From Mycolicibacterium moriokaense (GTDB taxonomy: Bacteria; Actinomycetota; Actinomycetes; Mycobacteriales; Mycobacteriaceae): a stretch of 64,000 nt of DNA. Position numbers and translations under genes: made by a program. Where the stretch lies: NCBI RefSeq assembly GCF_010726085.1, contig NZ_AP022560.1, positions 5,518,001-5,582,000 on the forward strand, read 5' to 3'. Of this stretch, positions 8,312 through 23,760 are shown in pieces (the stretch's first letter is position 1; the number at the start of each line of letters is the position of its first letter). The notes below the pieces were generated by a model. That model was given only the letters and a program-made list of their open reading frames with translations. It made no database searches and was not told where the DNA came from.

Positions 8312-9292
8312 ATGCAGCATCTCGTCGCAACCCAGTTCGGTTCGCCTGAGGACTCGATCGAACTCACCGACAGTCCCGAATCCACCCCCGGTCCGAATCA
8401 GGTGTCGGTACGCCTGGAGGCGGCCGCCATCAATCCGTCGGATCTCCTGTTGATACAGGGCCGCTACCTCGCACGCCCGAAACTGCCGGCGACCGTCGGC
8501 GCCGAAGGAGTCGGTACCGTGGACGCCGTCGGCGACGGTGTGGACAGCGGCATCATCGGCAAGCGCGTAATCCTTTTGCCGACATACGAATACGGCACCT
8601 GGTCACAGCAGGTGGTGGTACCCCGCGATGACGTCGTCGAGGTGCCCGATGCCGATCCTCTGCAACTGGGGATGCTGACCATCAACCCGCCCACCGCCCA
8701 CCTGCTGTTGGAGCGGGCCGACCTGAAGGTCGGTGACTGGGTCGGTCAGACCGCCGCGAATTCGGCCGTCGGCCGGTTCGTGGTGGCGCTCGCGAAGCGA
8801 CGCGGCCTGAAGACGCTGAACGTGGTCCGGCGCGAGGACGCCGCGGCCGAAGTCAGGGAGCTCGGGGGCGACGTCGTCCTCGTCAGCGGACCTGACCTGG
8901 GCTCCGAAATCGGCGAGGCCCTCGGAGGGCGGCAGTTGAGCCTGGTTCTCGATCCGCTGGGCGGCACACACGCCGCCAGCCTGGTCGAGGCGCTGAAGTT
9001 CGGTGGCACCGCCATCGCCTACGGCTCGCTGACCGGCGCGCCGACGGGCCCGTCCACCGCCGCGCTGTTCGCCAAGGAGATTCGGTACACCGGTTTCTGG
9101 CTTGGCAATTGGTACTTCACCGCGCCGCGGCAGGAGATCGCCGACACGCTGACCTACCTCGCCGGGCTGGTGGCCGACGGCGAACTGTCGGTGCCCGTCG
9201 AGGCCACCTATCACCTCGACGAATACCAGAAGGCGTTCGCGCACGCCCAGGCCACGCAGCGGGGCGGCAAGGTCTTGTTCACCTTCGACTGA
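8312..9292 (+). CDS. zinc-independent MDR-family NADPH:quinone oxidoreductase
   Basis: A 326-residue medium-chain dehydrogenase/reductase. The N-terminal GroES-like domain (ATVGAEGVGTVDAVGDGV near residues 60-80) lacks the catalytic zinc-ligand pattern, and a Rossmann domain follows (VGQTAANSAVGRFVVALAK near residue 145). This suggests an enoyl or quinone reductase using NADPH, similar to crotonyl-CoA reductase-like or detoxifying quinone reductases. A strong AAGGAGG site precedes the ATG. A TetR-type operator in the promoter suggests an inducible response together with the thioesterase. Confidence 0.8.
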   Translation: MQHLVATQFGSPEDSIELTDSPESTPGPNQVSVRLEAAAINPSDLLLIQGRYLARPKLPATVGAEGVGTVDAVGDGVDSGIIGKRVILLPTYEYGTWSQQVVVPRDDVVEVPDADPLQLGMLTINPPTAHLLLERADLKVGDWVGQTAANSAVGRFVVALAKRRGLKTLNVVRREDAAAEVRELGGDVVLVSGPDLGSEIGEALGGRQLSLVLDPLGGTHAASLVEALKFGGTAIAYGSLTGAPTGPSTAALFAKEIRYTGFWLGNWYFTAPRQEIADTLTYLAGLVADGELSVPVEATYHLDEYQKAFAHAQATQRGGKVLFTFD

Positions 9293-9317
9293 CGTCCACC
9301 CCGAGGAGATCCCATCC

Positions 9318-10250
9318 ATGACGACCAACCCCATCCTGGTGACCGGTGCGACAGGACGCCACGGCAACACCGGCGAGTACCTAGTGCGACGCCTGCGCGA
9401 GGAGGGCCGCACGGTGCGGGTGCTGGCTCGCACCCTTGGCGAGCGCACTGATCGCCTCACCGCACTCGGCGCCGAAGTCGTCGTCGGCGACCTGCATGAC
9501 CGACGGACGCTGGTCCCCGCGCTGACCGATGTCGACCTGGCGTACTTCACCTATCCGATCGATGCGGGCGTCATCCCGGCGGCGGCCAATTACGCCGCGG
9601 CCGTGCGCGAGGTCGGGCGCCGACCGAGGACTGTCGTGATGTCGATGGGGCCTTCGCATCCCGAAAGCCCGAGCGGTCTCGGGCGGGCGCAGTGGCTCGC
9701 AGAGGAGATCCTGCAGTGGGCCGGCCTCGAACTGCTCATTCTTCGGGTAGCGGCGCTGTTCCACGAGAACCTCGCTGTGCTGCATGGTCGTTCGGTTCTG
9801 GAGCGTGGAGTCATCCGCAACTCGTTCGGGCCGAATGAAGTCGCGTGGATCAACGGCGGCGATGCCGCGGAACTGGCCTTGACCGCGCTATTGCGGCCGG
9901 AGCGATTCGCCGAACCGATCTACTACGCGAAGGGTGCGGAGGTGCTCAGCCACACCGAGATCGCCGCGCTGATCACTGAACTCAGCTCCGTGGACGTCCG
10001 CTACGAGGCCGTCACGCAGGAGGAGTGGCGCCGCGATCTAGAGGCGCAGTCTCAGTACGCCGGTGAGAATGTTGTGAACCCCGCAATGGCACAGCATATT
10101 TCGGCGGTGGGCGACATGGTGGCGCGGAGTGGACGCACACTGCCCGCCGACGCGGATGCACTGCGCGACCTCATCGGCCGCGAGCCGGTCACAGTACGCG
10201 ACTATCTGCAGGCCAACCTCGCCGGGTTCGCGGCACACCAACCCGTCTGA
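9318..10250 (+). CDS. NmrA-like NAD(P)-binding protein
   Basis: A 310-residue atypical short-chain dehydrogenase. The N-terminal Rossmann motif is ILVTGATGRHGNTGEYLVRRL (residues 5-25), then a typical GDLHDRRTL strand-loop and a C-terminal substrate-type domain with AWINGGDAAELALTAL. The catalytic Tyr-x-x-x-Lys pair is not evident, which fits NmrA/QOR2-type proteins that sense or reduce with NADPH. It starts 25 bp after the MDR gene, with a GAGGAGA ribosome site, so the two are probably co-transcribed under the TetR operator. Confidence 0.78.
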   Translation: MTTNPILVTGATGRHGNTGEYLVRRLREEGRTVRVLARTLGERTDRLTALGAEVVVGDLHDRRTLVPALTDVDLAYFTYPIDAGVIPAAANYAAAVREVGRRPRTVVMSMGPSHPESPSGLGRAQWLAEEILQWAGLELLILRVAALFHENLAVLHGRSVLERGVIRNSFGPNEVAWINGGDAAELALTALLRPERFAEPIYYAKGAEVLSHTEIAALITELSSVDVRYEAVTQEEWRRDLEAQSQYAGENVVNPAMAQHISAVGDMVARSGRTLPADADALRDLIGREPVTVRDYLQANLAGFAAHQPV

Positions 10251-10269
10251 CGCGCCGTCGGTCTTTCCC

Positions 10270-10328
10270 GCCAGCAGACGCGCACACCCCCTATTTCCGT
10301 GCGATTTGGGGGTGTACGCGTCTGCTCA
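10270..10328. repeat. palindromic repeat family A, copy 3
   Basis: Arms AGCAGACGCGCACACCCCC and GGGGGTGTACGCGTCTGCT with a 20-bp loop containing ATTTCCGTGCGATT. It lies between two convergent genes; the stop codon of the exchanger gene (10326-10328) is inside its outer arm. It is an inverted near-copy of the repeat at 11311, including the loop. Confidence 0.88.
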
Positions 10329-11294
10329 CGTCTGCGTCGTAAACAGGAAGACCAGGAACGCGACATACGCGCACACCATGGCGGCGCCCTCGCCACGATG
10401 GACTCGTCGGCCGGTGATGAAGATGGGGATACATACCAACGTCACGGCGACCATGATCGGGATGTCGATCCGCACCAGTGCAGACGGCAACTCGAGGCCG
10501 CCTGTGGGTACCAGACAGGTGACGCCGAGGATCAGCAGGATGTTGAAAATGCTGCTGCCGAGTAGGTTCCCGACGGCGATGTCCCGGTCGCCGCGCAACG
10601 TGGAGACGACGGTGGTGACGAGTTCGGGTGCAGTCGTGCCGATTGCGACGACCGTCAGCCCGATCAATGCATCGGATACGCCGAATCCGCCGGCGATGCC
10701 GACCGCGGCGTCGACAAGCCGGTCGGCGCCCAGCACGATGATCGCGATGCCGCCGACCATCATCGCCACATGCAGGGCGGTGCTGCGGCCGCTCGGAGCA
10801 TCGGCGGGGTACGCCTGGACGAATTCAGCTGCGGTGTCACGGGTTTCCCGTCGAGCTGTCTGAATCACGGCGAAGGTGTAGACCACCGCGCACACGACCA
10901 GGATTGTCCCGTCGACACGGGACAGCACACCATCGAATGCCAGGATCAGCAGCAGGATCGCGGCGGCCGCCATCACCGGCAGTTCGAATCGAAGCGTGCG
11001 CATCTCGATGGCGAGCGGCAGCATCCACGCGCTCAGGCCGAGTACGAACAGCAGATTGATCACGTTGGCGCCCGCGATGTTGCCAACTGCCAGCGCGCCC
11101 GTCCCTTCCGACGCGGCGACCACGCCGATCGCCAGTTCGGGCATGCTCGTGCCGATCGCCACCACAGTCAGGCCGATGACGATCGCGCTGATACCCAGTC
11201 GCGAGGCGATCTTCGTCGCACCGCGCACCATTACTTCCGCCCCGGCGACCAGGGCGGCCAACCCCACCACGAACCACGCCGCATGCGCAACCAC
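10326..11294 (-). CDS. calcium/sodium antiporter (CaxA/YrbG family)
   Basis: A 322-residue integral membrane protein with two homologous halves of about five helices each. Each half carries the alpha-repeat signature of cation/Ca exchangers: IGLTVVAIGTSMPELAIGV with NIAGANVINLLFVLG in the first half, and IGLTVVAIGTTAPELVTTV with NLLGSSIFNILLILG in the second. The paired Glu in (S/A)PEL form the ion site. It would exchange Na+ or H+ for Ca2+ at the plasma membrane. The gene is alone between two inverted copies of repeat family A; no partner genes are visible. Confidence 0.9.
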   Translation of the reverse strand: MVAHAAWFVVGLAALVAGAEVMVRGATKIASRLGISAIVIGLTVVAIGTSMPELAIGVVAASEGTGALAVGNIAGANVINLLFVLGLSAWMLPLAIEMRTLRFELPVMAAAAILLLILAFDGVLSRVDGTILVVCAVVYTFAVIQTARRETRDTAAEFVQAYPADAPSGRSTALHVAMMVGGIAIIVLGADRLVDAAVGIAGGFGVSDALIGLTVVAIGTTAPELVTTVVSTLRGDRDIAVGNLLGSSIFNILLILGVTCLVPTGGLELPSALVRIDIPIMVAVTLVCIPIFITGRRVHRGEGAAMVCAYVAFLVFLFTTQT

Positions 11295-11310
11295 TAACGT
11301 CGAGTCTCCT

Positions 11311-11370
11311 CGCGAGCAGACGCGTACACCCCCAAATCACGCGGAAATAGGGGGTGTACGCGTCTGCTCG
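11311..11370. repeat. palindromic repeat family A, copy 4
   Basis: Arms CGCGAGCAGACGCGTACACC and GGTGTACGCGTCTGCTCG, with CCC and GGG extending inward. It lies upstream of the exchanger and downstream of the DUF559 gene. Read in reverse, its loop matches copy 3 almost base for base, so copies 3 and 4 form an inverted pair round one gene. Confidence 0.88.
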
Positions 11371-11381
11371 GCAGCCAGAGT

Positions 11382-12281
11382 TCAGCTGGCGAGGTTGGTG
11401 CGCTCCAGATGACCGGCGATCCGCCGCACCAGCTCGTTTGGATACTTGCGGACGTCGTCGACAACCATTGGGACAGTCGTCCACCCGCACTCCGCCAATC
11501 TGGCGGATTTCATGCGGTCGTGTTTCCACCCGTCAGGGTTGGCGTGCCATTCGACGCTGTCGTACTCGGCGACCACTCTCGCGTCGGGCCACGCGAAGTC
11601 CACCCGCCACAGGTTTCCGTGAAGATCTCTGATCTCGTACTGCAATTCGGGTGAGGGTATGCCGCCGTCGACGAACACCAGGCGCGCTTCGCTTTCCATT
11701 GGTGACTCGGCGCGTGCGTCGGCGAGCTGCAGAAGTTCGCGGACCTGAACGATGCCGCGTCGCCCCTTCTGTTCCTCAACCGCCGCAACCAGCTCTAGCT
11801 GCGAACAACACTCCGCATGCAACGCGGCATCGAGAACCGCGAGTGCCCGTGGTCGACGCAGGGTCCTCGCGACCTCGACAGCCGTCCATGCGGGGGCCGT
11901 CACGAGCCGACCACCGACACGCCTCAGCGGCGCACCGACTCGTTGATGCACCATCACTGCCGGCGAAGGCCTCACGCGAATACCCGGATCGAGAATGTGC
12001 AGCCGCGGATCCGGTTCGGTATTGAACCCGTACATTTCGGCCGCAGTCTGCATGCAGGCAACAATGCGCTCGCCACACGCGAGGTCAAGCGCAGCAAGTC
12101 TGGCGGATATATCGGGCGCCTTCGACGCGTACACGCCGCGTCGCACTCGGAACAATTTGCCCGCTCGAACGGCATATTCCAATGCCTTCGGCGACATGAC
12201 GGCGAGCAACTGTCGTGTGGTGGCAACACCACCATTGGCCGCAAAGATATTTTCGGCCGCCTCGTTAGACACGTCTCGCAT
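11382..12281 (-). CDS. AbiEi-antitoxin-like N-terminus plus DUF559 (endonuclease-fold) protein
   Basis: A 299-residue protein from the ATG at 12281; a GTG at 12314 could add 11 residues, and neither has a clear ribosome site. The N-terminal 70 residues resemble the winged helix of AbiEi-type antitoxins (GGVATTRQLLAVMSPKALEYAVRAG, then RVRRGVY). The C-terminal 100 residues are a DUF559/Vsr-like domain: LQYEIRDLHGNLWRVDFAWPDARVVAEYD, then a His/Arg pair and GWTTVPMVVDDV. This domain architecture is common and multicopy in mycobacteria, usually without an adjacent toxin, and none is seen here. Function is unknown. Confidence 0.75.
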   Translation of the reverse strand: MRDVSNEAAENIFAANGGVATTRQLLAVMSPKALEYAVRAGKLFRVRRGVYASKAPDISARLAALDLACGERIVACMQTAAEMYGFNTEPDPRLHILDPGIRVRPSPAVMVHQRVGAPLRRVGGRLVTAPAWTAVEVARTLRRPRALAVLDAALHAECCSQLELVAAVEEQKGRRGIVQVRELLQLADARAESPMESEARLVFVDGGIPSPELQYEIRDLHGNLWRVDFAWPDARVVAEYDSVEWHANPDGWKHDRMKSARLAECGWTTVPMVVDDVRKYPNELVRRIAGHLERTNLAS

Positions 12282-12346
12282 GCTTGCGGGTGGCCAACCG
12301 CAGCGAAAGCCCACGACACAGGAGCCTGTGGATAACCCCGGTGAAA

Positions 12347-12394
12347 AGACGCGAACACCCCCAAAATCGCCAGATTTTGGGGGTGTTCGCGTCT
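12347..12394. terminator. rpoBC terminator made of repeat family A, copy 5
   Basis: A perfect 22-bp stem (12347-12368 with 12373-12394) and a 4-nt loop, containing GCGAACACCCCC. It lies 17 bp past the rpoC stop. On the minus strand the stem is followed by TTTT (the complement of AAAA at 12344-12347), giving the form of an intrinsic terminator for the rpoBC transcript. The outer GCTCGC half of the family is retained only on one side. Confidence 0.85.
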
Positions 12395-12411
12395 GCTCGC
12401 GCAGTAACTAG

Positions 12412-16389
<3,978 letters not shown>

Positions 16390-16399
16390 CTAGAAACTA

Positions 16400-19951
<3,552 letters not shown>

Positions 19952-20249
19952 TCATATCGCGATATCTGCGTCGGTTTGGCTGGCTTCTCAAGCCCAAAAG
20001 TGCCCGTAAGCAGGACACACGACTAGATCACTGAGCGGACTCAGGCTAAAACATCGGTGTCAGGTGCGGGTTTGGAGGGCAGGATGCAGCCAGCGCAACG
20101 TCCAACAGTACCGCAGGACGGCGTATTCCTCAACCACCGCACGTACGGACAGCCGGGACGCTGGCTGGCGACTCGATCCTTCTCATCCATCCGTACATTG
20201 CTGACCAACAGATTGGCCCTTCGAAGCCCTTCCGTCAAGAGATAACGCG

Positions 20250-20423
20250 GTGTTTGGTGTGGACTTTTACGTTGATACCCGGTTTGCGGAGGCTCAAGCG
20301 GTGACCGTATTCGTGCATCGGGCGCTCGTTCCGGGTAAGTCCCCTGGTGTGGTGGGGTTTCGGGAGCTGAGGCCGATGGTGCTGGGTGTGTCGTTGCCGG
20401 TGTTGGGGTGGGCCATCGCGTAG
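20250..20423 (+). pseudogene. short coding-like remnant upstream of rpoB
   Basis: From a GTG at 20250 the frame encodes 57 residues ending in LPVLGWAIA and a TAG. The frame stays open upstream for a further 42 bp without a good start. The third codon positions are less GC-rich than in neighbouring genes, and no family is recognised. It abuts the left side of the insertion sequence, so it may be the tail of an older gene, passenger DNA, or non-coding. The rest of 19886-20249 holds the divergent rpoB promoter region; I could not fix its -35/-10 boxes. Confidence 0.25.
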
Positions 20424-21745
20424 TGGTCAGTGAGTTACCTACCAAGTGACTCAACAGGAAGACACACGACGCGATGACCCAGGATCATTCTGCCCTGCTT
20501 GCCCAGCTCGACGCGCTCAAGTCCGCTGATGCGAGCGCAGTGTTTGCCGAATTGATCCGCGCCGGCCTGCAGCAGCTCATCGAGGCCGAGGCCACCGCCA
20601 CGATCGGCGCGGGCCGCTATCAGCGCAGTGACGAACGCACGGTGCACCGCAACGGGCACCGCCCGAAGACAGTGTCGACCACCTCAGGCGATATTGAGGT
20701 GCAGATCCCCAAGCTGCGGGCTGGGTCGTTCTTCCCGTCGCTGTTGGAGCGGCGCCGCCGTATCGACAAGGCGTTACACGCGGTGATCATGGAGGCCTAC
20801 GTGCACGGCGTGTCGACCCGCAGTGTCGATGACCTGGTCGCGGCGATGGGCGTCGCGGCGGGGTCTCAAGTCGGAGGTCTCACGGATCTGCGCGGGCCTG
20901 GATAAGGAGATCGAGGCGTTTCGGACCCGCAGCTTGACCCACACGCAGTTCCCGTACGTGTTCTGCGACGCGACGTTCTGCAAGGTGCGTATCGGGGCGC
21001 ACGTCGTCTCTCAGGCCCTGGTGGTGGCTACCGGGGTCTCCCTCGAGGGCACCCGTGAAGTGCTGGGCACTGCGGTCGGTGACAGTGAGTCCTTCGAGTT
21101 CTGGCGAGAGTTTCTGGCGTCGCTGAAAGCCCGCGGCCTGACTGGGGTGCATCTGGTGATCTCCGACGCCCATGCCGGGCTCAAAGCCGCGGTGGCGCAG
21201 CAGTTCACCGGTTCATCGTGGCAGCGGTGCCGGGTACATTTCATGCGTAACCTGCACACCGCGGTCGCCGCCAAACACGCGCCGGCGGTGACTGCGGCGG
21301 TCAAGACGATCTTCGCCCACACCGACCCCGCCGAGGTCGCCGCCCAGTGGGACCGCGTCGCCGACACCCTGGCCCCTAGCTTCCCGAAAGTCGCGGCCAT
21401 GCTCGGCGAGGCCAAGACCGACGTGCTGGCGTTCACCGCGTTCCCGCGGGCGCACTGGCAGAAGATCTGGTCGAACAACCCCATCGAACGGCTCAACAAG
21501 GAGATCAAGCGCCGCGCTGATGTCGTGGAGATCTTCCCCAACCCCGCAGCGTTCCTGCGCCTGGCCACCGCGGTAGTCATCGAAGCCCACGACGAGTGGC
21601 AGGTCACCCGCCGCTATCTTTCCGATGTCTCCATGGACGAACTACGCGCCGTCATCGAGACAAAACACGCCGCGGCAGCACTTGTCAAACAACACCAAAT
21701 CACCTAGCGTTCAACATGACTCGTTGATCGCAACGCGTGAACCAC
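20424..21745 (+). mobile_element. IS256-family insertion sequence (ends approximate)
   Basis: A single transposase reading frame (20474-21707, frameshifted) with about 50 bp before and 40 bp after. I could not find convincing terminal inverted repeats; the two proposed ends start with GTGGT but match at only about 14 of 33 positions. No target duplication is evident. The right end overlaps the last codons of the minus-strand hydrolase gene, whose stop lies within the element. Confidence 0.6.
20474..21707 (+). pseudogene. IS256-family (Mutator type) transposase, frameshifted
   Basis: Two overlapping frames reconstruct one transposase of about 410 residues. The first (20474-20905) has the N-terminal part ending VSTRSVDDLVAAMGVA. 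The second carries SKSEVSRICAGLDKE onwards, with the catalytic residues: Asp in FCDATFCKV, Asp in VISDAHAGLK, and Glu in NNPIERLNKEIKRR, plus the family CxxH in QRCRVHF. The break is at 20860-20870, where a G run and an A run each look one base short compared with the expected coding. This means a 2-bp loss, or a homopolymer sequencing error; if the latter, the transposase is intact. Confidence 0.85.
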
Positions 21746-23635
21746 GCCAGATCCGAAGTCCACCACTCCCCGGGACGCTATCCTCGTTCCGACCTCCTCC
21801 CGCAGACACCCCGGCTGCAGCGTGAACAGTCCCGCACTCAGCGCCATGAACGGTTCGAGGAAGTTCAGCAGGTAGGGCCTGCGCAGCGAATTCGGCAGGT
21901 CAACCAGGGTGGCCCGACCTGCAGGGGTGTCGATCGTGCGGGTCTCTCCGCGCTGCAGGTAGATGCCCTGGTCGGTGTTGCCGGCGAACATGTCGTTGAC
22001 CCAGCCGACCATCAGGATCTGGGCCGCCGCAACGTTTTGCGGGCTGGAGAAACCCGCCACCAGTTGCTGCGCGAACTGAATCAGGAAGTTGCCGCCGCGC
22101 ATCGTGTCGACGTGGGAGCCGCCGGCCAGCGTCACACCGTAGAAGTCGGCGTTGGGGCGCGCCTGCATCAGCGCGGCGGTGCCGTTGCCGAACATGTTCC
22201 ACATGTACTTGGGCGCTGCGAGCTGGTAGATCGGGATACCGTCGTCGACCTTTCGCAGATCGCTGGCCATCCGGCCGTTCAGACCGACGCCGTCGAGCAG
22301 CACCACGCCGGCGAGCCGGTCGACGCTGCCGTTGTCGGTCATGTAGCCGGCGATGCCGGAGACCGCGCCGCCGCCGAGCGAGTGGCCCATCAACACCACC
22401 CGGTCGGGAATCGGGCCGTTGTAGCCCGCCGCGGCCGCGCTCTCGGCGAGCGCCGTGTTGTCGTCTGTGAACAGCCCGGCCATCGCTTGGTGCATCGGCG
22501 CACCGCCGAGCCAGCACTGGCCGTAGTCCAGGAAGTTCGAGGTGATCGACGGGGCGACGACGATGCTGTTGGTCTGTTCGGCCAGCGTGGCGGCGGTGTA
22601 GCTGTACCACGGCCCGGCCGCGAGGAATCCGTGCTGCAGATAGATGAGCCGATCCGGCTGCGAGTTCTTGGGGACGTACCAGTCGGCGGGCACACTCTCG
22701 CCGGCTCCCGGCGCGCACCCGCAGTCGATCCGCAGCCTCGAGCTGTACACCGTCACCGTGCTGTTGGGCGGAAGCATGGGTGGCCCGCCGAACAGCTGGA
22801 TGACGAAGCCGTACAGGCCGAAGACGATCGTGCCGATCACGTCGAGCAGGAGGTTCAAGGGTGTCGCGGTCGCGACGGCGGTGACCTGGGTCCGGGCGGT
22901 GGACGCCACCGCGACGGCCGTGAGTTCGGGATCTTCGGTTTCTGCGAAGGTGGTGTCGAGCGCCAGCGTCGTGAATTCCGTTGCGAATTCCCGGGCTTCT
23001 CCGGGTTCGGTTTCGACGACTGGCGTCTCTTTCTCGACGTCCTCTCCGGTGGTCTTCGCGGCGTTTCCGAATTGGGTGTCGACGCTCTGGGTCAGGCCCC
23101 GCTCGATCGTGGGCGTCTGTGAACCGCCCGACGTGTCGAATGCCGCGCTCGCGTCGTTGTGGCCGGTGTCTATCTCCACCGCGGTGGTGTCGGCTTGGAT
23201 GACCTCGTCACCGCTGGTGACCTCGTCGTCGGTCGTCTCGTTTTGAGTGTTCTCGTCGGACTTCTCGGCTTGAGCGTCCGTGCCGTCGTCGGTCTTCTTC
23301 TCGTCGTCCTTTTTGGCGTCGGCTTTCTTCTCGTCGGCTTTCTTCTCGTCGTCCTTCTTGGCGTCGCCCTTCTTCTCGTCGTCCTTCTTGTTCTGCTCAC
23401 TACCGGTGCGGGAATCGCCTTGCTTGGTTCCGTCGTCGCTCTTGGGGCCCGTCGCCGACCCAGCGCCGTCGCTCTTGCTTCCGGTGGAATCCGACGACGA
23501 TGACGTCGATGTGTTGCCGCCGTCGCTGGACGCGCCTTCGGTAGCCATTGCGATCCCCGACCCGGCGAACAACCCTGCCGAGACCCCCACGGTGACCACG
23601 CCGGTCGCCATCCACACCAAGACCCGGTCGACCAT
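21704..23635 (-). CDS. secreted alpha/beta hydrolase with charged repeat domain
   Basis: A 643-residue exported protein. A signal peptide (residues 1-32, ending GSGIAMA) is followed by a Ser/Thr/Gly linker and a Lys/Asp/Glu-rich block at about 80-125 built from KKDDEKK and KKADA units. A second acidic linker and a hydrophobic segment (LLLDVIGTIVFGLYGFVIQLF) precede the hydrolase. Its nucleophile elbow is GHSLGGG, with HGF as oxyanion segment and GGSHVDTM as the likely catalytic His. Known relatives in mycobacteria are extracellular lipase-like proteins. GGAGGG precedes the ATG. The last residues (about HALRSTSHVER) fall in or next to the insertion sequence, so the C-terminus may not be native. 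Confidence 0.75.
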   Translation of the reverse strand: MVDRVLVWMATGVVTVGVSAGLFAGSGIAMATEGASSDGGNTSTSSSSDSTGSKSDGAGSATGPKSDDGTKQGDSRTGSEQNKKDDEKKGDAKKDDEKKADEKKADAKKDDEKKTDDGTDAQAEKSDENTQNETTDDEVTSGDEVIQADTTAVEIDTGHNDASAAFDTSGGSQTPTIERGLTQSVDTQFGNAAKTTGEDVEKETPVVETEPGEAREFATEFTTLALDTTFAETEDPELTAVAVASTARTQVTAVATATPLNLLLDVIGTIVFGLYGFVIQLFGGPPMLPPNSTVTVYSSRLRIDCGCAPGAGESVPADWYVPKNSQPDRLIYLQHGFLAAGPWYSYTAATLAEQTNSIVVAPSITSNFLDYGQCWLGGAPMHQAMAGLFTDDNTALAESAAAAGYNGPIPDRVVLMGHSLGGGAVSGIAGYMTDNGSVDRLAGVVLLDGVGLNGRMASDLRKVDDGIPIYQLAAPKYMWNMFGNGTAALMQARPNADFYGVTLAGGSHVDTMRGGNFLIQFAQQLVAGFSSPQNVAAAQILMVGWVNDMFAGNTDQGIYLQRGETRTIDTPAGRATLVDLPNSLRRPYLLNFLEPFMALSAGLFTLQPGCLREEVGTRIASRGVVDFGSGVVHALRSTSHVER

Positions 23636-23760
23636 GCACCCTCCTGTTCGCTGACCGCCAGAAAGATAACGTGCATTGTCAGCTCAATTGGGCGGTTCCG
23701 AGATTCCGAGCCGAACCGGAGCGTTTGCTCAGGTGGTGGCTCTGTTAGCGCGGTGCGACG

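Noticed and set aside
11382..12281. DUF559 protein as antitoxin of an AbiE system
   Set aside because: The N-terminal domain is AbiEi-like, but no AbiEii nucleotidyltransferase is adjacent.
20041..20454. Minus-strand 137-codon frame upstream of rpoB
   Set aside because: Pro/Thr/Arg-rich composition without motifs; overlaps both the rpoB promoter region and the IS edge.
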